A DNA stretch of 64,000 nt. Origin: Karalla daura (lineage: Eukaryota > Chordata > Actinopteri > Chaetodontiformes > Leiognathidae). The notes beneath the pieces are model-generated. The model made no database searches. It was not told the origin of the DNA and saw only the letters and a list, made by a program, of their open reading frames with translations. Below, one piece after another: positions 45,630-57,450 of this stretch (position 1 is the first letter of the stretch; every line of letters begins with the position of its first letter). Where the stretch lies: positions 3,779,525 to 3,843,524 of the forward strand of contig CM055211.1 of the NCBI GenBank assembly GCA_029224185.1, read 5' to 3'. Position numbers and translations under genes: made by a program.

Positions 45630-45710
45630 TGTCACCTGGAGGCATGATTGACACCCCTCTTTATCAATTTGTCTGTCGACACGCCGGCTGCCGATCCCCC
45701 CGGTGGCAAG
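45630..45710 (+). other. Candidate 81-bp exon, unverified
   Basis: A pyrimidine-rich tract (45597-45620) and CAAACAG precede, and CAAG|GTGAGA follows. The length is 27 codons, and the open frame enters and leaves in phase 1, so the segment could be included or skipped without shifting a frame. The peptide includes GGMIDTPLYQFVCRHAGCR, with two cysteines and no domain I know. Alternatively the block is a conserved noncoding element with chance splice signals. Confidence 0.22.
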
Positions 45711-45835
45711 GTGAGATGGGAGAAGACAAAACACAATGGGCGCCATGTATGAGCGCAACCTATCGTGTGGTAAATATTGATTTGTGTTCGTGTTCGGGCC
45801 GATACGAATCAATGGGACAGTGAGTCTGGGTATTT
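45711..45835. promoter_or_regulatory. Possible continuation of a conserved block
   Basis: The repeat-free stretch with TGGTAAATATTGATTTG continues beyond the donor-like site without a composition change. This argues that 45630-45835 is one unit rather than exon plus intron. Confidence 0.25.
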
Positions 45836-46171
45836 CTAGCCTCCGCACCAAGCCTGACATGTAGGGAGACGATGGAGACGATCGTCGTTCTGTGTCACAA
45901 TGAGAGCCATTTCTATTGAATTGGCCTTTCCTAACTTTTCAAACACATTATTCATCTCAAAATCAATACGGCTGATGATACACACGAGCGTCGGCCTGTC
46001 CCTACCTGACAGTCTGTTGGTGTCAAGGAGGCACGAAAACAGACGCTCCTTTTGTCTGAAACGAGTGACTGAGACGAGGTTTGTTGTTCAAAACTGGGGC
46101 ATTTCTCTGTGAAGTTTGCAGGTCGCTCAAGGATTTGTGCATTTTACTCCCACAGGCGAAAAAATGGATGT
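45836..46171. other. Noncoding unique sequence
   Basis: Unique AT-leaning sequence. No gene is seen. Confidence 0.55.
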
Positions 46172-46259
46172 TTGAGTGAATTAGAGACTCTAAATGCGAG
46201 TATGAGAGTGATGGTTTGTGTGTGTGTGTGTGTGCTGTGAAGGACTGCAGACCTGTCCA
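46172..46259 (+). mobile_element. Degraded teleost interspersed repeat
   Basis: TTAGAGACTCTAAATGCGAG (46181-46200), GTGATGGTTTGTGTG (46208-46222) and GGACTGCAGACCTGTCCA (46242-46259) follow the order of a well-known teleost repeat ('gactctaaattgcccgtagg ... gaatggttgtctgtgt ... gatggactggcgacctgtcc'). The GT array at 46217-46234 sits where the consensus has a GT-rich segment. Confidence 0.6.
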
Positions 46260-46600
46260 AAATAAAAGACCTTATTTTGTACACGTGACAAAATCTAATC
46301 CCCACGGGGGCTTTACATTGTCCAGGTCAGCTGGTCATGGACAATTAAAGGCAGAAATAGCGTAATAAAACCGGACCGCGGGCAGAGAGAATCCAATAGT
46401 CGATGGCCGACATGTTGCGGCCGCGGCATGTTTCATCTGACGAGCTGATAAAACATCACGTCGCTGCCAGACTGATTAAATATGAAATGCATTGGCCCAC
46501 GCACGGCTCTCAGGCAGGTGTTTGGGTATTCATGCTTAAGCCGTGCTGTGGGATAGAGCTGCATATCTGACACTGGACATGATTTGTATTGATTTTGTCT
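46260..46600. promoter_or_regulatory. Candidate conserved noncoding element
   Basis: Clean block directly after the repeat fragment, with GGACAATTAAAGGCAG, GACTGATTAAATATG and GGTATTCATGCTTAAGCCG, ending at 46600 before a G/T low-complexity run. No open frame. Confidence 0.38.
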
Positions 46601-46635
46601 CAGCGAGGGAGCGCACGCCCGCCTTTCCCAAACCT

Positions 46636-46682
46636 GGGGGTGGGGGGGGGTGGGGGGGTGGGGGGGGGGGGGTAGGGGGGGT
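46636..46682 (+). repeat. G-rich tract with T interruptions
   Basis: Runs of 5 to 12 G separated by single T or TA. It fits a G-quadruplex pattern. Confidence 0.92.
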
Positions 46683-47541
46683 GGCGGCAGTGGCTACCGG
46701 GAAGAAGATTTAATAGGACGTGCGCGACGCAAAGTCCAGTTTGTGTAGTACATAAATAAGTACGGAGGCTTATCGGCCTCCCGAAGTGATTCACAAGTAC
46801 CGCGAGACGGGACTTTTTTCCTATTTTTATTTTACGGCTCAGAGCCGATTCCTTTCAGCAGCCGAGTCATAACTCGGACAAAACTTTTCTCTTCACCCCG
46901 AGCCACGTACAGACGCTTCACTCAAAATCTAACATTAGCCCCGGACGTGATAGACACGCGCGTCAGGACCGGAATACAGACGGCGACGAGGAGGATGAGA
47001 GGCGATCAGCGCGGGAGATGGAGCCGCCTCTCCACCTCCGCCCGAATCGACGCGCCTTCAACGAGTCGGCTGTCACAACACGTGACGGCGTCTCGGGGGC
47101 CGAGGCACGCGTGCGCGCCCGCCCCCACAATGTGCACGTGGGCTCACGTGTGTCGCGGCCTGGGCGCGCTGGCCGTGACTCCACCAGGTGCGACCCCCCC
47201 CCCCACGGCGGCCCCCGTGCCCGCTCTGGTCCATGCAGACCCCGCAGTTGGAGAGGGGCAGAGCCGATGACGGCTGTGCTGCACTCTGGGATGGTGTGGA
47301 TACTCAAGAAACCTGAGAAGACGCGTGTGTCGCGCATGTTTTATGCCTCTTTTTCCAGGACTGTTTTAATTGGGAAACGCGCGGCATCAGCAAAAACACA
47401 AAAAAAAAATCAGAGCGGCAATTTGTTAAGTATTCTGCTGGCTCCGGGGCGGCTCTAAAAAATGTATACGTTTTCGCAGAATAAACACCGGCAGGGATAT
47501 TCATGTTATTTTATTTCTATCAGTGGATGTGATGCTTTGTT
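46683..47541. other. Noncoding sequence with CpG-dense core
   Basis: 46940-47260 is one of the most CpG-dense stretches in the window. Frames of 107 to 146 codons are open on both strands there, without domains, which is what low stop-codon density gives. It could be a CpG island, but no promoter feature is identifiable. Confidence 0.45.
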
Positions 47542-47593
47542 GGGAGGGTGGGAGGGTGGGAGGGTGGGAGGGTGAGGGAGGGGGGGGGGGGGT
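47542..47593 (+). repeat. GGGAGGGT minisatellite and G tract
   Basis: Four perfect 8-bp units start at 47542, 47550, 47558 and 47566, followed by GAGGGAG and a G13 run. Every unit supplies two G-triplets. Confidence 0.95.
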
Positions 47594-47928
47594 GTTGGTT
47601 GGGCCGCCATCGTCATGAATTACTGTAAACGCTCTCCTCCGGGGGCCCCCGCTGCTCCTCTGGCCATGCGACCTGTTACGCAACATCCCTGGGATTATGT
47701 CTGTGACCCCCGCCACCCCACCCCTCGCCCCTCTACCCGGGGGGCGGCTGGGTCTGAGGTTTGTGAATGCAGCCCGGCGACTCCTGGAAGCAGGAGGAAG
47801 AGGAGGAAGAGGAGGTGGGGGGGGGAGTCATTTGTAAGTCATTTACAGGAGCACAGGTTTACGATAGTGCCGCCATGCTGTGCTTTATGGCCACCAGCAC
47901 CTTTTATTCTGCTTTTTTCTCCCCTCTC

Positions 47929-47966
<38 letters not shown>

Positions 47967-49064
47967 TATTTTTTGCTTTTACAGCATGCAAGCGTTTTCC
48001 TCTTTGTGTGAAATTACCGCCTCCAGATTGCTCTTAATTTAGAGCCGCTATCTGGCGACATAAATTCACTCCCGATTCTTTTAAGAGTTGAGCAAAACTT
48101 GTGCGTGTAAGCACGCTCCGCGTCCCCTCCTCCCAGCCACAGCCGTGACTCAGGCTCGGGAGGAAATGATAATATTTACACCCCGCAACACATAAAAACC
48201 CCGGCCAACAAAGCATATTTTAGCAACAGCATGAGAGGAGTGTAACATTCATGTGAATAACACTGATTATCCAAAATAAACATCCATATATATAAAAGAT
48301 GTTACATTACAGATAATCTCACATAAGCTTGAAATGAACAAGTTTACTCCCATTACGTGTGACCAGTGAAATAGCGTCTGTTACTGAACAAACATCGCAT
48401 CATTCTGCTGCTCTTGTCTGACGCACGGCCTCCGTACAGGTAAATAAACACGCTTCCATGCTTTCTACGGGTGGAATAAAAAAATCACCTTTGGGATCTG
48501 CTCTCCTGCTCCTGCACCGGCCTCTCCTCAGACCCCTCCTGCAGGATCAGCGGGCTAATTAGCCGCCTCGCCGTCCCTCGCCAGAGTTCTCCGGCCTCGC
48601 GCCGATCGATGAGCGGCGGCAGAGTTCATCTCTGACGCACGTCGATGCGAGACGGCTCCCGGAGCTAGACCGTGCGCGGGGGCGGAGCCGGGCTCTAATT
48701 AGAACCTGATGGCGAACCCTGGAAACGCACAGGAACCGATGTGCCGGTAGTTTCATGATAGCTCGACTCCTCACGCTGCGAGACGGGAGAGCTGTGCACC
48801 ACAACGGGCTGCAATTACGGGAGACGACCGTTTCCCTGCCTCCATTTCAATTATGCGCGGTGATTTCAACATCGAAGTGTAATTATAGCAATCTTACACT
48901 TCACCTCCGGTCCTCTGCGCGCCCGTTTTGTTTTTTTGTATTTCTCTCTCCCTCCGCAACCGCGTCCCACCTCGACCTTCACGGGTTTCTTCCAGCGCAT
49001 CACGACACAGCCGGCGAACCATGGCAACCCGCCGGCAGGCAGCGTAGCCCCAAGTGCTTTGGAT

Positions 49065-49065
<1 letters not shown>
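47594..49065. other. Noncoding sequence
   Basis: CT run at 47924-47967 and GC-rich unique sequence at 48540-48730. AT-rich sequence lies at 48230-48400. No gene is seen. A 140-codon plus frame at 47615-48037 ends in a CT-repeat-derived Ser/Leu run. Confidence 0.6.
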
Positions 49066-49112
<47 letters not shown>

Positions 49113-49117
49113 GCACG
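49066..49117 (+). repeat. CA microsatellite with GCAC tail
   Basis: About 21 CA units followed by two CGCA units. Confidence 0.95.
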
Positions 49118-49549
49118 CTCAGCGCTCTGACATATTGACTGTCAATACGGGCAATTCAAAACCGGTGAGAGGAGGGAGGGAAAACAACTCTCATCTGGAG
49201 AAATCGCCCCAAAGGTCAAGATTACTGGAAAAACACAGACATCGTACTTGTCCGCCACTACAAACCAGTTAAGGTTACATCCATCCAGCCTTGTACGGCA
49301 CAAGGATTCTATATGAAGTATATCGGGTTGTAAACGGCGGAGAAAGGGCTCAAACCGACTTGTTTGACCTTTGAGGACAAATCAATCGCAACTTCATGGC
49401 ATCAAAAACCTGTGACCGTACGACGCCTGGAAAGTGGATTCCCTCAGAATGGCCAAACATCGCACCTGTGTCGACCTGGAGCGCGGGGGGGGCCCCGCGA
49501 CCGGCCCATCCATCCCGGATCAGTGTCGGCGATTCAGGCCTAAGTGTTC
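49118..49549. other. Noncoding unique sequence
   Basis: Unique sequence. TTTGACCTTTGAGG near 49363 is a nuclear-receptor monomer-like motif. No gene is seen. Confidence 0.55.
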
Positions 49550-50160
49550 TTGAGTAATGGCGTCGAATAATGGCGAGCAAAGGGTTCCTCCGCAGACCAT
49601 TAAGATGACACGGCGCGAATGGGCTTCTCACAAATTCAGACATCAATTCATCACTCCGTCCTTAATGGACAGTAATGGGGAATTTGGTGGGAATTAGCGG
49701 GCGGGTGCCTGAGTTATGGAGGGGAGGCCGGGGGTTTTATGAGGTCACGGTGACTCGGGATCGACAGGCTTATCCTCGAGCAAACATCCCCCCTTATGAC
49801 TCTGACGGACAACATGTGTCAGGAGCGATAGAAAAAGGAAAAACACTGAGGAAATATGAGACGCTTATCCCCGGTTCACCTTTAACTTTAAACCAGCGAT
49901 AGACGAAGAATAATAATAATAATAACACATCAGAAGCCTGGTGGAAAAGTCTTGAATTATGGTAAATTAGGGATTTGAATATTGACAGTTTTCCCGCTGA
50001 CAGGTCGAGGTATTGGCCTCCAGCCGGCAAATTAACTGTGCACGCGTCTCCTTAGGCTTAATTACACCTGCTGAAAGCTGATTATAAGAAGGCCTCTCAG
50101 TGCGATACAGGTCATACAAGACGCGGGCAGAAAATAACGGCGGAAAAAAGCGCCGCACAG
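49550..50160. promoter_or_regulatory. Candidate noncoding elements
   Basis: Two motif-rich stretches, 49550-49690 (CGAATAATGGCG, ACCATTAAGATG, CATCAATTCATCAC, CCTTAATGGACAG) and 49950-50100 (GGTAAATTAGG, GGCAAATTAAC, GCTTAATTACACC), are separated by ordinary sequence and an AAT run near 49910-49923. Confidence 0.33.
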
Positions 50161-50373
50161 GCTCATAACGAAGCCGGAATATCTATATAGAGTCGTCTGC
50201 CTCGCTGTTTATGCGGCTCTCCAGTAAACCCCGGAGCTGGAGTGTCATCGACCGCCTGGAGTGAGTAATCCCCCAGTTTTATGTGCCATGGCGGCAATTA
50301 CGGCGAGCACGAGTCTGAAAAAAGAGCCCATCTCGACGGCGATTCCTCACGTGTCTCCCGACAGCCTCCGACC

Positions 50374-50424
<51 letters not shown>

Positions 50425-52000
50425 ACATGGTTGGAGTGAGTCGAAATCCAACAGTTTCGAAATGGCACGAACCGTCCGGACTTTTGGATGCAAGGAGTTA
50501 CGCACAAACTCAAAGTGAACTTCTTGTCTAATGGAAAATCCTGCCCACGGAGGCGCTAGGCAGGTGAGCAAAGCAGCCGGCCTCCCAAGCTCTCCACACG
50601 CGGCCGAGCGCATGATGATGAGCGCCATCGATGGCCCGGGAGTCCACCTTGCCCTTTCTCTCTCCGCCGCTCCGAGCGCTCAAAGTCGCTCACAGCGGCC
50701 TCATTAATTGATCCGAAGAGGAAAACTGTTCAGCCTTTAGTGCCGTTTAGCAGAACCCGCGGGCGCCAACATTAGCGGCGGTGCGACAGTCGTCCCTTGT
50801 CCCCTTTGTCGGGCGAAACCCTCGAAGATGGGAGCGTTTAAAAATAAACACAACCTCCAGCTAAGGATGTCAATTAGATGATGCTACGGCGAGAGCCATC
50901 TGTGTGGCTGGTGGAGGTGGAGAGGAGTGAAAAAAAAAACACACAATTGCCTGCCTAGGATCAGCCGTTACAATTGGAATGCGTCAAAGCAGGCCGTGTT
51001 TGATGTGAAATGTCCGGATTTGTAAGCCGCGAGCTCTCTCAGGCCGTCTGAAGGGGCCGTCTCGTCCAGGGTGATAACGCCACTGGAGGGCGTCGGGGAT
51101 CGTCCCCGTGCTTACCTCGTCAGCGGACCCCGGATCTCGCCGTGTCCCTCCATCCAACGGCGACCCGGTGCTCCAGTCACGCGTCCCACGCCAGCCAAAC
51201 CCGACGAGAGGGGACGGGAAGACGCCCGGTCCCTGGGGACAGAACAATAAATAAGGCGTTAATTATCATGCTTGCATCATTTTTCTTTATTTGACAATAA
51301 CCTACTTTTCAAGGAGGCATTAGTGTGTGGAGGAGAGCGTTGCTGCCATGGAGATGGCACAGGTTTGTGTTTCTAATCATGGGGCGTTAATTTGCTGTCA
51401 GTTATTACTCACTGGGTGAGATGTGAAGACGCTCAGAGCGGGGACGTTTGGAGCAACTGCACACAGGAGATCTAGACTTTTCTCCTATATACTGATGGAT
51501 ATTACGAATCAAAAACAAGTCATACAGGGCTACTTCATCGTGCTTGATGAGTGTGAGCACCCTAGTGCTCCTAGGAGTTGTTTATAAGGTTCTTAATGAG
51601 CATCAATAACAAGGAGATGAGTATTCTGCCCTTATTAGTTAGCAGAGACCCACCCTGGAGCCAGGCCTGGAGAAACCACCCTCCCCCCTACACTTTGCCT
51701 GTGAAGTCATGTCAGGCACAGCCTTAAAGCCGAGACATGGGTTCACCCTCAGCATCGGAGCCCCGGGGGGGGGGGGGGCGGTCGCTATTAACCGGCTGAG
51801 ACGAGACAAACGGCTCAGGAATGTCAGGCCGGATGTCTGCAGGTGCACTCGACTTTCCGTTGTTGTTTTTGCTGGACTTTCCAAATCCGCCACAATTAGA
51901 ATTACGCTGACTTAATGCACCATTTGCTTGGCGGCATTACAGCAAGAGCATTAGTACTTTATAGTTGCCGGGGTGGAGGGGTGACGGAAGGGGGGGAAAA
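50161..52000. other. Noncoding sequence
   Basis: CT array at 50377-50424 and G11-type run near 51766-51777. GC-rich unique sequence covers 51000-51240. No gene is seen. Confidence 0.6.
50377..50424 (+). repeat. CT microsatellite
   Basis: About 22 CT units with a GT interruption near 50419. Confidence 0.95.
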
Positions 52001-53739
52001 AAAAGAAAAAAAAAATGGAGGAAAAAAAAAAAGATCCACCGGTCAACACACAAGGTGCTGCGCTTGCACTGTGGCATAATGAAGAGAGTTGCTGAATAAA
52101 ATATGCAATTAAAACAGACTAGAGGAGGGGAGAGGGAGAAAAAAAAGGGACAAAAACAAACAAAAAAAAAAGAGAAAATCTCACAGACTAGATGTCGGAA
52201 CGTAGAGAGAAGCCCGGAGGCGGCGGTTTGCATAAGCTTGTAAAATGCATGGCTGGTGAAAACGCAATCCACTTGGAAGCAGGACAAAGGAGGCCGTATA
52301 TGTGGATACATTTTTAATGTAATTGTAGATAACACACGGTTACAGAGATCAGCACGGGTAAGCGGGGCCGAGCCATTCATCCACCGGCTCTCTGGCCGCT
52401 CCGCCGAGCCCGGATCGATACGGGGGAGCGCTGCATCAGGCACAGCTAATTGTGGAGGTGGAGGTCGGCCGGTTTGCCCGTGTCTTTAAAGCGCTTTAGA
52501 AATGTGCTGGGAGTTTTCTGTCCAGAGAGGAGACCCTCCCCCTCCACCCCTCAATCCCCCTCCAAGAAGCACTGTATAGACTAGTGGATGACCGTTTGAT
52601 TGCCTATCTGCTGTGTCAGTAAAACTTAAAAAAAAAAAGTGGGGAAAAAAGAGGTGGGAGCTGAAGTTATTTGACTGTTTCGATCGTTGGGAGGGTTTTC
52701 TGCAGGCAGGAGGAAGAGGGGTGGAGGGTGGAGGTTGGGGGGGTGGGTTTGATCGCTCTCCCCGGACTCCTTCCCTCATTTCGACGGCAGATTGATTGGA
52801 AACCGGAGCGACTCTGTCCCGACTCCCCCCTAATGCATGCCGGGGCAGACGTGTTCAAACAAGGAAGTCGTGCCTGTCTCGCATGACCTCCACAGGCCAA
52901 ATAAAGAAATAAACCAAAACAACGTTCCTTTCATAATTTGACATATCTTTTTCACGAACCTTGAGTCGAGATGTATGAAAGCTCAGATAACTGCAAAAAC
53001 GACGTCACTAAATATGACTGTTGAAGCTTTTGATGACGGCCTCTACCTGGCCAGAGATCACTCAGAGACGTTGGATTCACGCTCTGCTAATTATGCCGCC
53101 CTGGCACCTCCATCCTTCGGGGCCGACGACCCGGGCATCGATCTGAGTCTGGCTGGTCGAGGAGCATCCAGGCCACTTGGAGGACACGGGGGGAGAGAGA
53201 GAGAGAGAGAGGGCACGGGACCTCCTTGAGGAGCAGGGGGAAGGGATCAGAGGTCTATCCTATGTGAGGGCTTATTGATCCGTCATCGCCAGGTGCCCCG
53301 TGTCTTCTTTTCAAGGGTAACTCACACTCACAGAGAACTGATGACCCAGTCGTCTGCGGAGACCCTCTTCGTCTACAGTCGCCCGTTGATTCTCGAAGAC
53401 GATCCCTCTCTCTGATGTTGATAAAGTGCCACATCGGTAATTGGAGTCACCTGAGGTCTGCCCTGAACAACTGTGTGGAGTAACGACTCGACAAATCTCT
53501 GGATATCCGAGGTTTTTGTGCGTCACGATGCCTCCAGGCGAGGCATGAGAGGCAGAAGTGATGATCATAATACACAAAACGTAAAGAAACTTACGACTAG
53601 CTTAATTGAATTCCTCCGTACTGTTTGCCCCGATCCTGAGGACCGATGGCGACTTATTCACATTATGTAAGTGTCGGGCGACATGTATACATTAGATGAG
53701 TGCCGTTTGGGGAAAAATCAACAAATGCAAGCACACATT
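52001..53739. other. Noncoding sequence with A-rich runs
   Basis: A-rich runs at 52002-52032, 52138-52176 and 52627-52650. A 168-codon minus frame at 51937-52443 is Phe/Leu-rich because it reads through these runs. GA run at 53190-53209. No gene is seen. Confidence 0.6.
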
Positions 53740-54240
53740 TTTCCTGCCATCACTTGAATTTGTGGGGTACTTCCCACGGCTTCTTATCCAGTCTAGTGCC
53801 TCGTCTTATTGGCTCTTGATTTAATCACAGGGATTATTGTGCAATAAGTCTTAAGATCAACTCATTCTCCGGCAGTTTCCCCGACGGATAATAACGCGCA
53901 CATCCGCTGCGCAATATCATCTGAAAAGTGCTCGATAATAAAGTCCAATAAAAAAAGAGAAAAAAAAAAAAGTTTCTCACGTTACATAGCCCCTGCATAT
54001 CTACGTTTCCTCAAATCCAATCACGTCAGCCGGGTCTCTTGGGTTAGCAGGTAAATGGCATAATCATCTGTAGACATTCAGCTATCCCAGCCTTCTCGCG
54101 CATAAATTGAATTTTTGGTATGGAGACTCAATTTGTCATATGAAATTGCTGTTTCATTAGATTCCGGCTGACCCCTCCTTGGCTGGCTGAGTGGACGAGC
54201 GGCGGTATTGTGAACAATAAAGATTGTGTGTGTGCGTGTG
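53740..54240. promoter_or_regulatory. Candidate noncoding element
   Basis: AT-leaning unique sequence with GATTTAATCACAGGGATTATTG near 53818, GCGCAATATCATC near 53911 and GAACAATAAAG near 54211. An A-run at 53951-53971 splits it. Confidence 0.28.
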
Positions 54241-54419
54241 CGGATGAGGACGAAGAGGGGCCCTGTCGGTTGCGATTCAGTCGATGGAACGGTCTGAGGA
54301 TCAGGTGAAAAACCGAGCACATACAAAGCTTAGCTCGACATCAAAAATGAAATGAAATGAAATGAAATGAAATTTAGCACCTTGTTGACTCTACACAAAT
54401 TAAAACGTCTTTCACGGCT
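54241..54419. repeat. AAATG pentanucleotide repeat in unique sequence
   Basis: About six perfect AAATG units at 54344-54374. The sequence on either side is unique. Confidence 0.88.
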
Positions 54420-55529
54420 GTTTCATTTTTTTTGTTACAGCCAGGCCATTAAGGAGCCCTCGTTGCTGTTCCAACGGCCCATTATTTTGATGTCCTGATT
54501 CCGTTTTGCCTCATATAAGATCAACTTTCTCACCCGGACCCAAGTCTGCAAACCAATCAGGGGGACATTACCCGGGCCACTTGCCATTAGCAGCGGACAT
54601 CACCTTAATTCAGCGTCACGCCTCATTAACCTGTGACCTACCCCTATGGATTCTTTCATTTCCAAGGCCGCAGCGCCTGGAGGGGACATCGACAATATCG
54701 ATAAGACCTCAGCTATCACTGCTAACATTATCCCACTAGGCTAACTCCTGCTTTTTTCAGGACCGTTCACTCAAACCTGTGGATCCTACACACTTGAGCT
54801 CAACTCAACCGTAAAACACATATATATTAAAATATATTGAATACATTAAATTCCTGTATCGACGATTAAATATGCCTGCAAATGAAACTGCTAAAAGCTG
54901 GTGTTGAACTGCATATCGAGGTGCTATCAGTTTGGATCTTTTTTTCAGCAGCACACAAACCAGATGTGAACACTTTCCCCCGCAGTGAAAAAAGGAGCTG
55001 ACACGGCCAATGCAAGAGAGGGGAAAAAAAAAAAGTCTCCTGCATCTGTGTCTCTGGGGGTGATCAACAAATCTGTTTAGTCGCAAAAAGGAGAGGAGCT
55101 GCAGCGAGAACATCCAAGAGGAGCACAGGGAAGGAGTTACTGTGAGAACTTCCAAGAGAAAGTCTGTCAAGGCACCGGAGACCTACCGAGTTGAGAGAGT
55201 GGGACCTATTTTTTTCTCGCCTCCCTTTGTACCGCTGCCGCTCCGTTTCAACATCTGACAGGGAAGGCATGAGTGAGACACAGAAGACTTAAGGCCTCTG
55301 GCGGGACTTTTTTTCAACATCAGGAATGCTTTCTTTTGTTTTTTTCCGTTCTTTCTTAACTCTCGCCGCTGATCCGCTGCTTACCTGGTACAGAGTGTCA
55401 CCGCTGGCGAGCGATCGCAAATCCCACCGATGGCGCTCGCCCGCTAAGCTCTGAAGCCCCGCTCTCCGGGAGACACTTCCAGAGTGGCATTTCCATACGA
55501 CGCGTTAAACAAAAAAAGACGCATTACAG
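54420..55529. other. Noncoding sequence, first part possibly regulatory
   Basis: 54430-54680 is repeat-free with GGCCATTAAGGAG, CCCATTATTTTGATG, CACCTTAATTCAGC and CTCATTAACC, and may be a further element. The rest is ordinary unique sequence with short A and T runs. No gene is seen. Confidence 0.45.
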
Positions 55530-55740
55530 CGGCACCTTTGAGTTGTCATTACCAGCCCTTTTTAGAATCTGACTGCAGCTCTAATTTGCCTTGTAAAAGG
55601 CTGTAATTTGAGATTATGTAAGCGTGGAAGTTGTTGGAAGGGCGAGCCAGACACTTCCAGATCATTTAGTCGTTCCGTCACGTGTTGCCTGCCGCTGGTA
55701 TGGCAGGTGGACGGGTTTACGCAACAACTTTATTCCAGGA
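55530..55740. promoter_or_regulatory. Candidate noncoding element
   Basis: Unique block with GCTCTAATTTGCC and GGCTGTAATTTGAGATTATG, and no simple repeat over 200 bp. Confidence 0.3.
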
Positions 55741-57194
55741 ATTCTCGGGTACCGGGAAACAGAGGGGGGGGAAGCATAAGATGCTAATTAGGACGCAGTA
55801 AGTGAGCGTTATCCCCCTCCATGTATCAAATCTCGTATTCCCCCCCCCGAGAGGCTACAGATCAGCATCCGAAAGATGTCTCACCTCTAAAATGATAATG
55901 ACAACGATAAAAATAGGAAGAACTCACGCCTATTTGTCTGTGAGTGTGTGTGTGTGTGTGTGTGAGTGTGTGCTTCAGACAGCTGCTGTCTATTGAAGTG
56001 CGTCTGGCAGGATGACCATGCATTGCCAGGAGTTTTTGGCCGCCCTGGTCGGGAACTTTGAACTGCGGTTGTAGCGAGGTTCACAGCTCCTGTGAGGAGA
56101 TGGTATTTGATGGAGAAACTACAAAAAAATAATATTTGTAGAAAGAAAAGATGCCATAGTGGGGGGAAAAAAAAGTTAGACTATTGGTAAGACTTTGTTC
56201 CCGCTTTCAGTTTCGTGTAAATTATTTATTTAAAGCTTAACTTTATGTCAAATGTGTCAAAAAAAAGTCAAAAGTGAATATGTTTTATATTAAAAAATCT
56301 CTCTCCTCTCTCCCCCTCGCAAAAGGTCGATGAGTCATGCCGCACTCCGCGCAGATACGTACACTTATCCCATCAAATTTGATCTGAGCCGCTCGGCAAA
56401 CTCGCATCAGGGCCGCACTTTGAGACCGGCGTGTGATGGGGGTCACAATCACGCCACGCGCTGCGTGTTTGCAGCCGGGAGCCATTTGGAAACGCACGTG
56501 GGGGTTTTGTCGCCTCGTTTGTCCATTTTTTCTCTTTTTTTGGCTCGACGTTGGACCCCGTGACACTGCACAGCTGTGGGAGGCGCAGGTAGTGTCTGAT
56601 TTTGGTTTCGTGTTTGTTTGTTTTTTTCCAGTGTTTACAATGAGCCCTCAGGCGGAATCACCAAACAGCTGCAGGGAAACGACGCGCCTCGCTGTGTGTC
56701 ACAGTGACAAAAACCCACTACAGTCATTGGGAGTCAGAAGTCAGAAACTGCCCTGCTGGGTATTGTCTCTCACACTCTTAAAATCCAGGCAATCATGCAC
56801 CTTTCTGACTGTATGAGGACACAGGGAGACAGACGATGTTGTGCCGTCTCAGTTGAGGGTTCGCACTACAAACATAAAGACGCTGGATGCATATCAGGTC
56901 ATAAAAAAAGATGCTGGATAAAGGACTCTGTTCACATCTCCGCACGGGGTGACAGCTTTACATCCGGCCCGCAGCGACACGCTGGAAAAGGCCTGACCTC
57001 GCCCCCCGGCCCTTCCTCCTCCTCCTCCTCCTCCTCCCCACTGTCAGGTACTGATTGCTAACATGGCAGTCTGGACCGGGGAGAGGCGACCCCGGCGACA
57101 CAACCACAAAACAAAAGAGAGGTGGAGGCTCTCGGATACCCGGCGTTCGTTTCCTCCCCGCTCGTATCAATAGAGTGTTTAATAGCACTTCAAA
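55741..57194. other. Noncoding sequence
   Basis: GT array at 55939-55972 and CCT repeat at 57014-57037. An acceptor-like polypyrimidine-CAG ends near 56631 without a convincing donor. No gene is supported. Confidence 0.6.
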
Positions 57195-57450
57195 CAGAGC
57201 CGGCGCCTGTGGAAGCCACGCAGCAAAATATATGCAAAGAGCTGGGCTCTCATTTAAAATGGGAAAATTCAGCAAATATAAAGATAGAATTGCTTTTTTA
57301 GAACATTTATTCACCTTAGGGAGGAATCATTAAATCGCTTGGGCATTATTATATGTGCACAGTATGACTCATGGAGATTTTGGAAACTGCCTCCGCTAAT
57401 CTGATTAAACTTTCGGGCCGCGGTTGTGGTTTGAAATGTGGCCCGGGCGC
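57195..57450. promoter_or_regulatory. Candidate conserved noncoding element
   Basis: Repeat-free block with GCAAAATATATGCAAAGAGC, CTCATTTAAAATGGG, GGAATCATTAAATCGC, GGGCATTATTATATG and GCTAATCTGATTAAAC. It is among the motif-densest segments, with an AT-rich core and GC-rich flanks. Confidence 0.4.

Noticed and set aside
51937..52443. 168-codon minus-strand frame rich in Phe and Leu
   Set aside because: Reads through A-rich runs as poly-Phe. No membrane-protein family pattern is recognisable.
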